Positions 34,206 to 43,065 of a DNA stretch of 64,000 nt are shown piece after piece. The notes beneath the pieces were generated by a model. It saw nothing but the letters and a program-made list of their open reading frames with translations, was not told where the DNA came from and did not search any database. The DNA comes from Leifsonia sp. Root1293 (GTDB taxonomy: Bacteria > Actinomycetota > Actinomycetes > Actinomycetales > Microbacteriaceae), in contig NZ_LMEH01000001.1 in assembly GCF_001425325.1 (NCBI RefSeq), forward strand, positions 1,225,898-1,289,897, read 5' to 3'. The first letter of the stretch is position 1. Each line of letters starts with the position of its first letter. The translations under genes and the position numbers were made by a program.

Positions 34206-35777
34206 TCAGCGCGCCCGACGCAGCGTGGTGGCAGCGACGACGGCGGCGCCCAGCACGACCGCGAAGCCGATCCACGCCGTGAGCCCCACTCCGCTGCCGA
34301 ACGCCTCGCTGGCCGAGGCCAGCAGGCTGGCGGCATCCGTCGACGGAAGCTCCCCGGCGATCGCCACGGCCCCGCCAAGGGTCTCGCCGGCCGCCTCGCG
34401 CTGGGCGGCGTCGAGGGCCCCAGGAAGCACCACCGTCGCCCTGTAGGACGCCGTGAGGATCGTGCCGAGGATGGCCGTTCCGAGCACAGCGCCGACCTCA
34501 TAAGCGGTCTCGGACACCGCCGAGGCGGCGCCGGCCTTGGCGGCGGGCGCGTTCGCCAGGATCAGCTCGTTGGACACCGTCTCGGCGGCCCCGATGCCGA
34601 TGCCGAGGGCGACGAACGCCACCGCGATGCCGACGGCGTCGATGCGTCCACCCGAGAGCGCGACGGCAAGGTAGCCGCCGGCTGAGATCACGAGCGCCAC
34701 GGGTACGAGGCGCGATGGCCGCACCCGGCGGGCGATGGGCACCACGACCAGTCCGGAGACGATCATGGCGATGAGTCCGGGCACCAGCACGAGCCCCGCG
34801 GTGAACGGTGACAGGCCGAGCACGAGCTGCAGGTGCTGGGAGACGAAGTACAGGCCGCCGACCAGCGCCAGCACGCTGAGGAGGTTGACGCCGATGGCAC
34901 CGCTGAACGAACCCCGCCGGAACAGTTCCATGTCGATCATCGGGCTCTGGATGCGGTTCTGCCGACGCACGAAGACGAATCCGGCCGCCAGTCCCACGAT
35001 CATCGACGCGACGCCCAGCACGTCGATGCCGCGCTCGGCGAGAGTCTTGATGCCGAACACGATCGGCACCATGGTGAGCAATGAGAGCAGGATGCTCGGG
35101 ATGTCGATGCGGCCGGGGTTCGGGTCCTTCGACTCCGGAACGAGCAGTGGCAACAGGATGACGAGCGGAAGCAGCAGGGGAACCGCGAGCAGGAAGACGC
35201 TGCCCCATGCGAAGTGCTCGAGCAGGATGCCGCCGACGACCGGCCCCAGGGCGCTTCCGGCGGCGAATCCCGTCGCCCAGATCGCGATGGCCAGGCGGCG
35301 CTCATCGCGGTCCGTGAACACCGAGCGCAGGAGCGACAGGGTCGAGGGCATGAGCATCGCACCGAAGAACCCGAGGAGCGCGCGCGACGCGATCAGCCAC
35401 TCTCCGCTCGGGGCGAAGGCAGCGGCGACCGACACGAGGCCGAAGCCGACCGAGCCGACGAGCAGCAGCCGACGACGACCGATGCGATCGCCGAGACTCC
35501 CCATCGAGACGAGGAGTCCGGCGAGCACGAGCGGATAGATGTCGATGATCCAGAGCAGCTGCACTCCGCTCGGCTGCAGGGCCTCGGAGATGGCCGGCAG
35601 GGCGAAGTTGAGCACGGTGTTGTCGATCGAGACGAGCAGCACCGGAAGCATGAGAGCCGCCAGGGCGAACCAGCGGCGGCGTCGGGCGGCCGGAGTCCCC
35701 GTGCCGGAGGGCACGCCGGCCGGGTCGGAGGTGATCACGACGGATGCCGTGGATGGCGTGCTGTTCTGCGTGGTCAT
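34206..35777 (-). CDS. MFS drug exporter, 14-helix DHA2 type
   Basis: 523 residues with 14 predicted helices. Visible motifs are SIDNTVLNFALPAISEAL (motif D1-like), the motif A GDRIGRRRLLL and antiporter motif C-like GPVVGGILLEHF. It resembles QacA/EmrB proton-coupled multidrug exporters. Start ATG at 35777; the frame's upstream extension overlaps the TetR gene and is a shadow. The divergent TetR gene and the palindrome between the two suggest inducible expression. Drug specificity is unknown. Confidence 0.92.
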   Translation of the reverse strand: MTTQNSTPSTASVVITSDPAGVPSGTGTPAARRRRWFALAALMLPVLLVSIDNTVLNFALPAISEALQPSGVQLLWIIDIYPLVLAGLLVSMGSLGDRIGRRRLLLVGSVGFGLVSVAAAFAPSGEWLIASRALLGFFGAMLMPSTLSLLRSVFTDRDERRLAIAIWATGFAAGSALGPVVGGILLEHFAWGSVFLLAVPLLLPLVILLPLLVPESKDPNPGRIDIPSILLSLLTMVPIVFGIKTLAERGIDVLGVASMIVGLAAGFVFVRRQNRIQSPMIDMELFRRGSFSGAIGVNLLSVLALVGGLYFVSQHLQLVLGLSPFTAGLVLVPGLIAMIVSGLVVVPIARRVRPSRLVPVALVISAGGYLAVALSGGRIDAVGIAVAFVALGIGIGAAETVSNELILANAPAAKAGAASAVSETAYEVGAVLGTAILGTILTASYRATVVLPGALDAAQREAAGETLGGAVAIAGELPSTDAASLLASASEAFGSGVGLTAWIGFAVVLGAAVVAATTLRRAR

Positions 35778-35815
35778 GGGTCTATTCGGTCTCGGCGTTG
35801 CGTGCGTTCCATTAG

Positions 35816-35835
35816 TGTACCGTCTACCCGGTACA
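35816..35835. promoter_or_regulatory. TetR operator between MFS exporter and its repressor
   Basis: Perfect dyad TGTACCG-N6-CGGTACA. On the minus strand it lies between TTGGCT and TACACT, which fit -35 and -10 boxes (18-bp spacing) of the exporter promoter, so a bound repressor would block RNA polymerase directly. Confidence 0.75.
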
Positions 35836-35894
35836 GTAGCCAACTCCCGGCCTGCCACGCTCGCGGGGCACCTGACCATCGTTACGATTGCGCC

Positions 35895-36452
35895 ATGCCC
35901 CCGACGACCAGAGACCGCATCCTCGATGCCTTCCAGGACCTCCTGATCGACGGTGGAGAACGCGCGGCGACCCTCGATGCCGTGTCGGCGACCGCCGGCG
36001 TCTCCAAGGGTGGACTGCTCTACCACTTCGCGTCGAAGGACGCCCTGGCAGCCGGCCTCCTCGACAGGCTGCGCGAGCTGGCGGCACTCGATGCCGCGAC
36101 GATCCGCACGGCTCCGTCCGGCGCCGTCGACCACCTGATCCGCAACTCCGTCGACACCGGTTCCCCCCTCGACCGAGCGATGATCGGCGCCTATCGTCTG
36201 GCGCAAGGGCGCCACGAGGGAGCCAAGGCCGCCATCGCCGCAGTGAACTCCGACTGGCTGGAGGCCATCGAGGATGCCGTCGGCGACCCTGCCGTGGCGC
36301 AGCTCATCATGCTCGTCAGTGACGGGCTGTACTACAACTCGGCCATCGGTGACGCCGAACTCGCGGCATCCGTCGCAGTTCCCACCGACCTCGATGCACT
36401 GCTCGCGGTCATCCGCAGGCTGGCGCCCGAGGCGCCGACCACGACGGACTGA
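35895..36452 (+). CDS. TetR-family repressor of the divergent MFS exporter
   Basis: 185 residues. The N-terminal helix-turn-helix has recognition helix GVSKGGLLYHF, with KDALAAGL following. The C-terminal domain carries QGRHEGAKAAIAAVNSDW, a pattern of the TetR_C subgroup linked to multidrug efflux. A TACGAT box 6 nt before the ATG hints at a leaderless mRNA. The operator at 35816-35835 lies 60 bp upstream. Confidence 0.92.
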   Translation: MPPTTRDRILDAFQDLLIDGGERAATLDAVSATAGVSKGGLLYHFASKDALAAGLLDRLRELAALDAATIRTAPSGAVDHLIRNSVDTGSPLDRAMIGAYRLAQGRHEGAKAAIAAVNSDWLEAIEDAVGDPAVAQLIMLVSDGLYYNSAIGDAELAASVAVPTDLDALLAVIRRLAPEAPTTTD

Positions 36453-36464
36453 TGCGCTGCAAGC

Positions 36465-36548
36465 TCAGTCGCCGAGCTCAGCGTCCGCCGCCGCAACGGC
36501 CGCCAGCTGCTCTGCGATCAGGATTGCCAGATCGATCTGAGTCGCCAT
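36465..36548 (-). CDS. Candidate 27-residue microprotein
   Basis: MATQIDLAILIAEQLAAVAA followed by ADAELGD and TGA. A strong GGGGGAG site lies 4 nt before the ATG. The peptide is an amphipathic, mildly acidic helix. It fills the gap between the TetR gene and DUF1653. It is unsupported by homology I can recall. The good ribosome-binding site and clean composition argue for translation. Confidence 0.4.
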   Translation of the reverse strand: MATQIDLAILIAEQLAAVAAADAELGD

Positions 36549-36648
36549 CGTCTCCCCCGTTCACTCGGGTCCCCCGACCCGTGTGGATCGAGTATGCCCC
36601 CGACCGGGGGGCGAGGGAAGTGCCCGACGGTTAACATTCGGCAACGCT

Positions 36649-36876
36649 TCAGTCTTCGGCCCGGGGTGACGCGCCGAGCTCGACGGGAGTGAACCGGGCC
36701 ACGGTGGCACCCTGATGGTTCACTCGCTCCTCCCACATCGACGCAGGACGCACCCAGAGGCGCCCGTCGGCCGAGCTGTAGACGACCACGCGCTGCTCCG
36801 TCTCGGAGTCGGTCGCCTCGCCCACCACTGTGTAGAGGCCGCCCTTGAAGTGACGATAGAGGCCCGGTTCGATCAT
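36649..36876 (-). CDS. DUF1653 family protein
   Basis: 75 residues. GLYRHFKGGLYTVVGEATDSETE followed by VVYSSADGRLWVRPASMW is the whole DUF1653 fold, a small beta protein. The ATG at 36876 has GGAGGA about 8 nt upstream; the upstream in-frame ATG at 36930 does not. Function unknown across bacteria; sometimes found near helicases or nucleases, but not here. Confidence 0.88.
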   Translation of the reverse strand: MIEPGLYRHFKGGLYTVVGEATDSETEQRVVVYSSADGRLWVRPASMWEERVNHQGATVARFTPVELGASPRAED

Positions 36877-37034
36877 GAACCCATCCTCCACCACTCCATC
36901 CCGCCGGAAGCCATGCCGGGCGGGCGACACTGAACCGCGGAGGGGAACGGCTGATCAGCGCGGCGCTATTGACAGCGCCTTCGATTCGGGCCTACGGTCC
37001 GAATCGGGCCTGCCGGCCGAACAGAGGAGGTCAG

Positions 37035-38324
37035 GTGTCCACACCCCCGAGCGCGCCGATGGGCAGGCGAGCCCTCATCGTCCTCGCCGTTCCAGCGCTG
37101 GCGATCGGGGTGGCGTCCGCGTTGATCCTCTGGTTGCTCAACGAGGTCTCCGGACTTCTCCAGACGCAGATCTGGACCACCTGGCCCGATGCCCTGGGCC
37201 TTGAGCCATACAGCCCGTGGTGGACCTTCGGGGTGCTCACGCTGACGGGCGCCGCCGTCGGCCTGGTCGTCTGGCTGATGCCGGGCCACGCGGGTCCCGA
37301 CTCTGCGACGACCGAGCTGTCAGCGCCACCCCTGCCCCTTCGCGTCCTGCCGGGGCTCATCATCGCGGTCACGCTCTCGCTGGCCGGCGGCGTCAGCCTG
37401 GGGCCGGAGAACCCGATCATGGCCATCAACGCGGCCGTCGCCGTTGCGGCAATGGCACGGATCGCGAAGGCCGTGCCGCCGCAGCTCGTGGCCCTCCTGG
37501 CCGCCGCGGCGACGATCGGTGCGCTCTTCGGCACCCCCGTCGCTGCAGCTCTCGTCTTCACCGGCATGGTCGCCGCCCTGAAATCCGGCGGATCACTCTG
37601 GGACAGGCTGTTCCTGCCGGTGGCGGCGGCAGGCGCCGGAGCGGTGACCATGCACCTGCTCGGCTCGCCGCCGCTCGAGTTCCACGTCGCGCCCTTCGGG
37701 ACCCCGGAGCCGATCGACCTTGCCACGGGAACCCTCGTCGCCGTCGTATCGGCCGGCCTCGGCATCCTCGCCGTCTACGCCTTCCCCCTCATCCACCGGG
37801 CGTTTCACGCGCTCAAGAACCCCGTCGTGTTCACCACCCTGGGTGGCGCCGTCCTCGGTGTGCTCGCCATCATCGGCGGACCGCTGACGATGTTCAAGGG
37901 CCTCGCTCAGGCCGGGCAGATCATCGACAACCCGGAGGACTACTCCGCGGGGACCCTGGCGCTGCTCGCGGTCGTCAAGATCGTCGCACTGCTGATCGCG
38001 GCCTCGGCCGGTTTCCGCGGTGGCCGCATCTTCCCGGCGGTGTTCATCGGCGTCGCGATCGGCCTCTTCTTCCACGCCGTCATCCCGAGCATGCCCATCG
38101 GCCTGGCGATCGCGTGCGGCGCTCTCGGCATCGTGCTCGTCGCCACCCGTGACGGCTGGATCGCCCTCTTCCTCGGTGTCGCGCTGACCGGAGACGCCAG
38201 CCTCCTGCCGATCCTCTGCGTCATCGTGCTCCCGACCTGGCTCCTGGTGACGGGAGTGCCCGAGCTGCGGATCATTCCCCAGCCGGAACCGACGCCGCAT
38301 CCGGAACCCACCGACGCGCGGTGA
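37035..38324 (+). CDS. CLC-family ion channel/transporter (YfeO-like)
   Basis: 429 residues from GTG at 37035, chosen for GAGGAGG 4 nt upstream. About ten or more helices. GGVSLGPENPIMAIN corresponds to the CLC selectivity/gating segment with the gating glutamate kept, and SAGFRGGRIFPAVFIGVAIG to the second conserved CLC block. The short length and missing CBS domains fit the YfeO group, called 'ion channel protein'. Chloride or another small anion is presumed. A Pro-rich C-terminal tail (PQPEPTPHPEPTDAR) is unusual for the family. Confidence 0.87.
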   Translation: MSTPPSAPMGRRALIVLAVPALAIGVASALILWLLNEVSGLLQTQIWTTWPDALGLEPYSPWWTFGVLTLTGAAVGLVVWLMPGHAGPDSATTELSAPPLPLRVLPGLIIAVTLSLAGGVSLGPENPIMAINAAVAVAAMARIAKAVPPQLVALLAAAATIGALFGTPVAAALVFTGMVAALKSGGSLWDRLFLPVAAAGAGAVTMHLLGSPPLEFHVAPFGTPEPIDLATGTLVAVVSAGLGILAVYAFPLIHRAFHALKNPVVFTTLGGAVLGVLAIIGGPLTMFKGLAQAGQIIDNPEDYSAGTLALLAVVKIVALLIAASAGFRGGRIFPAVFIGVAIGLFFHAVIPSMPIGLAIACGALGIVLVATRDGWIALFLGVALTGDASLLPILCVIVLPTWLLVTGVPELRIIPQPEPTPHPEPTDAR

Positions 38325-38394
38325 GCTGAGGGAAGACCTCATTTTCGGATCATCACGCTGAGATTCGCTCATCTCGGTCTATCGTTGACGAACC

Positions 38395-40179
38395 ATGAGT
38401 GCTCGGACCCGACGAGTGCGCAGGCCGCTGCTGCGGAGTGCGCGATTCTGGGTGCCCGCAACCGTGGCCGCCGTGCTCCTCGGCCTGGCCTGGCTCGCGT
38501 TCACGGTGACGCCGTCAGCGCTGGAGGCGAAGGGGGAACTCGAGAAGGCGATCCCCTATGCCGCCGCGGCGCAGAAGGCGGCGACCTCCGGCGATGCGGC
38601 CGCCGCCGCTTCAGCCGGCAAGGAGATGCGCAGGCATACGGCGGGCGCCCGGGCAGCCACCCAGGGTCGCGCCTGGACGATGGCGGAGAAGCTGCCGTGG
38701 GTCGGAGAGAATCTCGCTGCGGTGAGGGTGGCGGCGGAGGAAGCCGACCGTCTGACCAGCGAAGTCGTCCTCCCGATGGCGGACGTCGGAGTCGACGCCA
38801 TCCGGCCCGTCGACGGACGCGTCGACCTCGAGGCGGTGAGGACCCTCTCCACGACGGTCTCCCGAGCCCTGAAGGTTGCCGATCTGAGTGCGATGCGCCT
38901 GACCTTCATCGACCGGGGGATCCTCCTCCCCCAGGTCGCGGCTGGAGTCGACCGGCTGGCACACGAGATCGACACCCTCCGGCCGTCCATCGTCAGCGCC
39001 GACAACGGCCTCAAGGTGCTGCCTGCCATTCTCGGCGGCGACGGGCCGCGCAACTACCTGCTGTTGTTCCAGAACAGCGGGGAGGTGTTGCCGGGCGGTG
39101 GCACGATCGACTCCCTCGCCGAGGTGCACGCCGACAACGGCGCGCTCACCATCACGCGTCAGGCATCGGCATCCGCCGAGGCGTTCCCGGGGTTTCCGGG
39201 ACCTGTCGTCGGGATGCCGCCCGGCTCCCAGGAGACGTACCCGGGCGACCTCGGTAGTCGGGTGCAGAGCGTGGCGAGGACGCCCAGGTTCGACCTGAGT
39301 TCCAAGATCGCACACGAGATGTGGAAGCAGCGAACCGGCGTCGCGGTGAACGGGGTCATCGCGGTGGACACCGTCGCGCTGTCGTACATCATGGCCGCAA
39401 CCGGCCCCATCGCCCTTCCCGACGGGTCGAAGCTCGAGACCAGGAACGCCGTGTCCATGCTTCTGGGCGACCTGTACGCGACGTTCGAACCCGAGCAGGT
39501 CGATGCCATCGGCCAGTCTGTCGTGGCGACGGCGTTCGCGCGGATCGCCTCAGGGGATGTCGACATGGCCTCCCTGACCGCAGCCGTCAGCCGCGCCGGC
39601 GACGAGCGGCGCATCCGCCTGTGGGGAACGGATGCCGGAGAACAGGCCCTGCTCAAGGGGTCGCCGTTCGAGGGTGAGCCACCGACGAGCAGCACGACGA
39701 CGGATGCCTTCGGCGTCTACTTCGTCGATTCCACCCCGGGCAGGATGCAGCGATTCATGACCCAGAGCGTCGACATGGCACAGGCGGTGTGCGCGGCAGA
39801 CGGCAAGCGCCACGTCAGGGTCCGGATCACGCTCGCGAATACCGTGACTCCGGATCAGGCGCTGACGCTTCCCGACTCCGTGACCGGCGGTGGAGCCTCG
39901 ACGGAAATCGGGAGCATGCGCGTCGACACGCTCGTGTACGCCCCACCCGGGTCGACGATGGTGGGAGCGTCCCTCAACGGCCAGCCGGCCTCGTCGACCG
40001 TCACCACCGATGGCGACTATCCGGTGAACAGGATCGGCACCACGATCGCGCCCGGGGCCACAGTGACGCTCGACTTCGACGTCCTCGCCACCGACGACGA
40101 ACTGCGCACCCTGTCGGCCGAGGTCACCCCGGTGGTCAGCCCGACGTCGGTCTCCACGTCCGAACTCGACTGCGGCTAG
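38395..40179 (+). CDS. DUF4012 envelope-associated protein
   Basis: 594 residues with a basic N-terminal arm and one signal-anchor helix (VPATVAAVLLGLAWLAFTV, residues about 20-38). A coiled-coil-prone region precedes the DUF4012 core containing YLLLFQNSGEVLPGGGTIDS, and a beta-rich C-terminus follows. The usual family motif reads FQN(N/S)xExRxxGG. Relatives often lie in polysaccharide-synthesis clusters, but no glycosyltransferase genes are adjacent here. The TATCGT box 9 nt before the ATG suggests a short or absent leader. Confidence 0.88.
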   Translation: MSARTRRVRRPLLRSARFWVPATVAAVLLGLAWLAFTVTPSALEAKGELEKAIPYAAAAQKAATSGDAAAAASAGKEMRRHTAGARAATQGRAWTMAEKLPWVGENLAAVRVAAEEADRLTSEVVLPMADVGVDAIRPVDGRVDLEAVRTLSTTVSRALKVADLSAMRLTFIDRGILLPQVAAGVDRLAHEIDTLRPSIVSADNGLKVLPAILGGDGPRNYLLLFQNSGEVLPGGGTIDSLAEVHADNGALTITRQASASAEAFPGFPGPVVGMPPGSQETYPGDLGSRVQSVARTPRFDLSSKIAHEMWKQRTGVAVNGVIAVDTVALSYIMAATGPIALPDGSKLETRNAVSMLLGDLYATFEPEQVDAIGQSVVATAFARIASGDVDMASLTAAVSRAGDERRIRLWGTDAGEQALLKGSPFEGEPPTSSTTTDAFGVYFVDSTPGRMQRFMTQSVDMAQAVCAADGKRHVRVRITLANTVTPDQALTLPDSVTGGGASTEIGSMRVDTLVYAPPGSTMVGASLNGQPASSTVTTDGDYPVNRIGTTIAPGATVTLDFDVLATDDELRTLSAEVTPVVSPTSVSTSELDCG

Positions 40180-40234
40180 AAGAAGAGCCCTGACCAGCCC
40201 ATGTTCGTCGGTCCCGATTGCTTTCCGGCAAGCA

Positions 40235-40270
40235 AAAAGCCCCGAACCTGGCGAGAGGTTCGAGGCTTTT
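40235..40270 (+). terminator. Intrinsic terminator after the DUF4012 gene
   Basis: 14-bp stem with one mismatch (AAAAGCCCCGAACC against GGTTCGAGGCTTTT) and an 8-nt loop; the flanking A and T runs make it a bidirectional terminator for the DUF4012 gene (plus) and tRNA-Lys (minus). Confidence 0.85.
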
Positions 40271-40272
40271 CG

Positions 40273-40345
40273 TGCACCCCCTCGGACTTGAACCGAGAAC
40301 CCACTGATTAAGAGTCAGTTGCTCTGCCGATTGAGCTAGAGGTGC
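40273..40345 (-). tRNA. tRNA-Lys (anticodon CUU)
   Basis: Standard 73-nt cloverleaf on the minus strand: acceptor GCACCTC/GGGGTGC, D-arm GCTC...GAGC, anticodon arm ACTGA-CTCTTAA-TCAGT (anticodon CTT), T-arm CTCGG-TTCAAGT-CCGAG, discriminator A. CCA not encoded. Confidence 0.96.
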
Positions 40346-40481
40346 GTGATCGGCTCGAAAATTGCTTCCCGAACCGAGTGATGACTCTAGCATCCGATCG
40401 ACGGTGAACGCCAATCGAGGCCACCTCGGAGCCCCGCCGGGTGACGAATGCCGCTCCCCCGGCGTCGCTAGGCTGGCTGTC

Positions 40482-41294
40482 GTGACTGCCGAAGCCGCTG
40501 CATCCGTGCCCCTCGACCATTCCGCCGATCTCGCGCTCGCGCTCGCGATCGCCGATGCAGCCGACGCGATCGCGCTGGACAGGTTCCGGGCGGCCGACCT
40601 GGTGGTCGAGACCAAGCCGGATCGCACCCCGGTGACCGACGCTGATCAGGCCGTGGAGCGGGCCATCCGCGATCGGATCGCCGCCGCACGCCCCGGCGAC
40701 GGCATCTTCGGCGAGGAGTACGGCGTCGAGGGCGACTCGAACCGGCAGTGGATCATCGATCCGATCGATGGCACGGCCAACTTCCTGCGCGGCGTCCCCG
40801 TCTGGGGCACGCTGATCGCCCTCACGATCGACGGCGTGCCCGTGGTGGGGGTCGCGTCCAGCCCGGCGCTGGGACGCCGCTGGTGGGGCTCCCGTGGGGC
40901 CGGGGCCTGGACAGCGGATGCCGCCGCCGAGGGCGGTGCGCGTCGCATCGCCGTATCGGGTGTGCGCGAGCTGGCCGACGCGTCCCTGAGCTTCCAGAGC
41001 ATCGCGCAGTGGCGCGACGCCGGCTATCTCGACCGTCTCCTCGGACTCGCCGAGACCGTGTGGCGCGACCGTGCCTACGGCGACCTGTGGTCGTACGTCC
41101 TCCTGGCCGAGGGCCTGGTCGACATCGTCGCCGAGTTCGACGTGAAGCCCTACGACGTGGCGGCGCTCGTCCCGATCGTCGAGGAAGCCGGCGGCCGACT
41201 CACCAGCGTGACCGGCGACGTGGAGCTCGCACACGGGAGCTCGCTCGCCACCAACGGACTGCTGCACGACGCTGTCGTGAGCGCGCTGCGCTGA
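40482..41294 (+). CDS. hisN: Histidinol-phosphatase of inositol monophosphatase family
   Basis: 270 residues. Metal-binding motifs of the IMPase family are present: GEEYG, WIIDPIDGTANFLRG and the C-terminal DVKPYDVAALVPIVEEAGG. The segment RGVPVWGTLIAL is typical of the actinobacterial HisN group, which performs the histidinol-phosphate step of histidine synthesis, rather than of SuhB-type enzymes. A generic phosphatase remains possible. The GTG at 40482 is chosen because TAGGCT lies 7 nt before it, consistent with a leaderless transcript, and the longer frame to 40362 enters the tRNA promoter region. Confidence 0.85.
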   Translation: MTAEAAASVPLDHSADLALALAIADAADAIALDRFRAADLVVETKPDRTPVTDADQAVERAIRDRIAAARPGDGIFGEEYGVEGDSNRQWIIDPIDGTANFLRGVPVWGTLIALTIDGVPVVGVASSPALGRRWWGSRGAGAWTADAAAEGGARRIAVSGVRELADASLSFQSIAQWRDAGYLDRLLGLAETVWRDRAYGDLWSYVLLAEGLVDIVAEFDVKPYDVAALVPIVEEAGGRLTSVTGDVELAHGSSLATNGLLHDAVVSALR

Positions 41295-41325
41295 TCTCGC
41301 CCACCGGGCGCGTACCATCGGCGAG

Positions 41326-41703
41326 ATGCACCGTCGCACACTGAACGCCGCCCAGCTCTCCGAGTTCGAGGGTGTGCTGCTGGCGCGGCGAGCGGACGTC
41401 GCCGCCCAGCGGTCCCGGCTCGACGGCTCGCTCGCCGACGTGCGCGAATCCCGGAGCGACGGCATGGCCGACGACGAGCACGACCCGGAGGGTCCCACGA
41501 TGTCGTCGGAGTGGTCGCGCCTGTCCGGCACCCAACGGGCGGTGGACGAGGACCTCGGCCAGGTGGACGCCGCTCTGGAGCGACTGGCTGCCGGCAGTTA
41601 TGGAACCTGTGTGCGTTGCGGCGAGTCGATCCCGATCGACCGCCTGCGTGCCCGGCCCGAGGCGTCGCTCTGCATCACGTGCGCTCAGGCCGTAGGGGGC
41701 TGA
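41326..41703 (+). CDS. DksA/TraR-type C4 zinc-finger protein
   Basis: 125 residues: an N-terminal helical part (LSEFEGVLLARRADVAAQRS) and the C-terminal zinc finger C-x2-C-x17-C-x2-C (from CVRCGES to CITCA). DksA relatives bind the RNA polymerase secondary channel and tune transcription; short actinobacterial versions are poorly studied. It lies 31 bp after hisN and may be co-transcribed. A TACCAT box 7 nt before the ATG is also present. Confidence 0.88.
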   Translation: MHRRTLNAAQLSEFEGVLLARRADVAAQRSRLDGSLADVRESRSDGMADDEHDPEGPTMSSEWSRLSGTQRAVDEDLGQVDAALERLAAGSYGTCVRCGESIPIDRLRARPEASLCITCAQAVGG

Positions 41704-41755
41704 CCCGCGAGGGTCGATCCGCCGCCCCGACTCCTGTCCACACCGGGAACATGCA

Positions 41756-41793
41756 GAAGCCGGCCCTCCCCCTGTCGGGGAAGGACCGGCTTC
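41756..41793. terminator. Terminator between DksA-like gene and the Ala/Lys-rich pair
   Basis: GAAGCCGG/CCGGCTTC 8-bp base stem, extended inside by CCT/AGG and CCCC/GGGG with single mismatches. It lies between convergent genes. Confidence 0.8.
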
Positions 41794-41818
41794 GGAACCG
41801 CTCTGGGCTCTCGAGCGC

Positions 41819-42295
41819 TCAGCGCCTCGAGATCGCTCGCACGATGGCGATCAGCCCCGTCACGGCGACGACGCCGATGGCGATCACGACGGCCGGGTTG
41901 CGGCGGTACTGCTCAGTGGTCTCGTCGACGATGCGGGCCGTCGACGCGGAGACGGTGTCGGCGACATCGGAGCCGGCCTGCTTGATGCGGGTGACGACGT
42001 CTTCGGCAGCATCCGAGACGGACCCGACGATGTCGGAGGATGCGCCGCCTGCCTCCGAGCCGACCGCCGAGGCCGACTTCTTCACATCATCGACGACGGT
42101 CTCCGCGCTCTTCCGAGCTCCGGCGGCAGCCTCGGACGCCGCCTTCTGAGTCTTGGAGGCTGCATCGGTCGCCGCCTTCTTGGCGCTCGATGCGGCCGAC
42201 TTCGCAGCATCGGTGGCGTTGTCGGCGGCAGTCGCGAGGTTCTCGCGAGCCTCGTCGAACGCGCCGTCGGTGGAATCCGTGGTGTTCTCTGCCAT
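41819..42295 (-). CDS. Ala/Ser/Lys-rich helical protein with C-terminal membrane anchor
   Basis: 158 residues. Residues 1-115 are low-complexity amphipathic helix (ATDAAKSAASSAKKAATDAA and similar 11-mer-like runs), reminiscent of phasins, apolipoproteins or LEA proteins. One membrane helix (VVIAIGVVAVTGLIAIVRAI) and a basic end follow. The gene upstream overlaps it by ATGA-type coupling. It probably coats a membrane or lipid surface, or protects against desiccation; this is inference from composition only. Confidence 0.75.
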   Translation of the reverse strand: MAENTTDSTDGAFDEARENLATAADNATDAAKSAASSAKKAATDAASKTQKAASEAAAGARKSAETVVDDVKKSASAVGSEAGGASSDIVGSVSDAAEDVVTRIKQAGSDVADTVSASTARIVDETTEQYRRNPAVVIAIGVVAVTGLIAIVRAISRR

Positions 42296-42522
42296 CAGCT
42301 CTTCCCCTTCGCGGCTTTCGCGATCTTCTTCTCGGCGGCCTTGGCCGCGTTCTGGGCGTCCTTCAGGGCGTGCTTGCGCGCCTTCTTGACGCGCGGGTCG
42401 TTCCACAGCGCGTCGAGCGATGCCATGACATCGCGGTACGGGCCCTTGCCGGCCTTCGAACCGTAGACGTACCCGACGGCGAGGATCGCGGCGACGAACA
42501 GCAGGGTGAGAAATCTGCGCAT
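42295..42522 (-). CDS. Small membrane-anchored basic protein
   Basis: 75 residues: MRRFLTLLFVAAILAVGYVYGSKAG forms an N-terminal anchor, and the rest is Lys/Ala-rich (VKKARKHALKDAQNAAKAAEKK), probably helical and basic. The ATG at 42522 follows a GGGGGC stretch. It is translationally coupled to the Ala/Lys-rich protein downstream. No family recognised; it resembles YtxH-like stress proteins in layout. Confidence 0.75.
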   Translation of the reverse strand: MRRFLTLLFVAAILAVGYVYGSKAGKGPYRDVMASLDALWNDPRVKKARKHALKDAQNAAKAAEKKIAKAAKGKS

Positions 42523-42693
42523 GATGCCCCCATCTGAATCTGCGCACCGGGATGTCCGGTGTCTGCTCGTCGAGCCTAGGCTCGGGCATGGCTCGCGGGG
42601 AGGGGATCGCTTTCGCGCGCGGCATCGTGTAGAGCCGACGAATGCCGCAGCTGAGAAGGATGGGATCCAACAACGTGTGATAGCGACCAGAGG

Positions 42694-43065
42694 TGGAGAT
42701 GCCGGGAATTGAACCCGGGTCCACTGCTGAGATTCCATGCCTTCTACGGGCGTATCCTGCGAAGTCGTTCTACTCGGCCCCCACCTTTGCCACAGGCGTC
42801 TAGGTGGACGGGCCCAGCCTGAGTGCAAGTCCCACGTATCGCTCGAGGCGTCGATACGCAGCCAGTCCTCTAGATGACGTCAGGGTCCGGGGCGAGGTCT
42901 AACCCGGTCTGACGGACTTATGGGCTCTACTGCCTAGGCAGCGAGAGCGAAGTCAGTGCGCTTTGAATTGGCACTTGTGTTTTCCAGAGATCGTTTACGA
43001 GATAACCCTGGATCCTCGGCCCGCTTCTCACAGTCTCACAGGCAATGTCGAAACCGATCATCCCC
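42694..43065 (-). ncRNA. ssrA: Transfer-messenger RNA
   Basis: 372 nt. The 5' end GGGGATG pairs with CATCTCC near the 3' end (with one G-U), the T-arm CCGGG-TTCAATT-CCCGG is intact, and the discriminator A is at 42694. The tag reading frame at 42972-42934 runs from a GCC resume codon and encodes ANSKRTDFALAA before TAG; the C-terminal ALAA is the degradation signal. It acts with SmpB to rescue stalled ribosomes. Its lower GC content is normal for a structured RNA in a high-GC genome. Confidence 0.97.

Noticed and set aside
36901-37034. Possible fluoride riboswitch before the CLC-type gene (AACCGC and CTGAT elements)
   Set aside because: The conserved GGNGAUGG 5' stem and the spacing of the pseudoknot pieces are not present; the resemblance is limited to two short words.
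40308-41531. Long minus-strand open frame over hisN and the DksA-like gene
   Set aside because: It is the antisense shadow of two well-supported plus-strand genes; its translation is Arg/His-rich without any family pattern.
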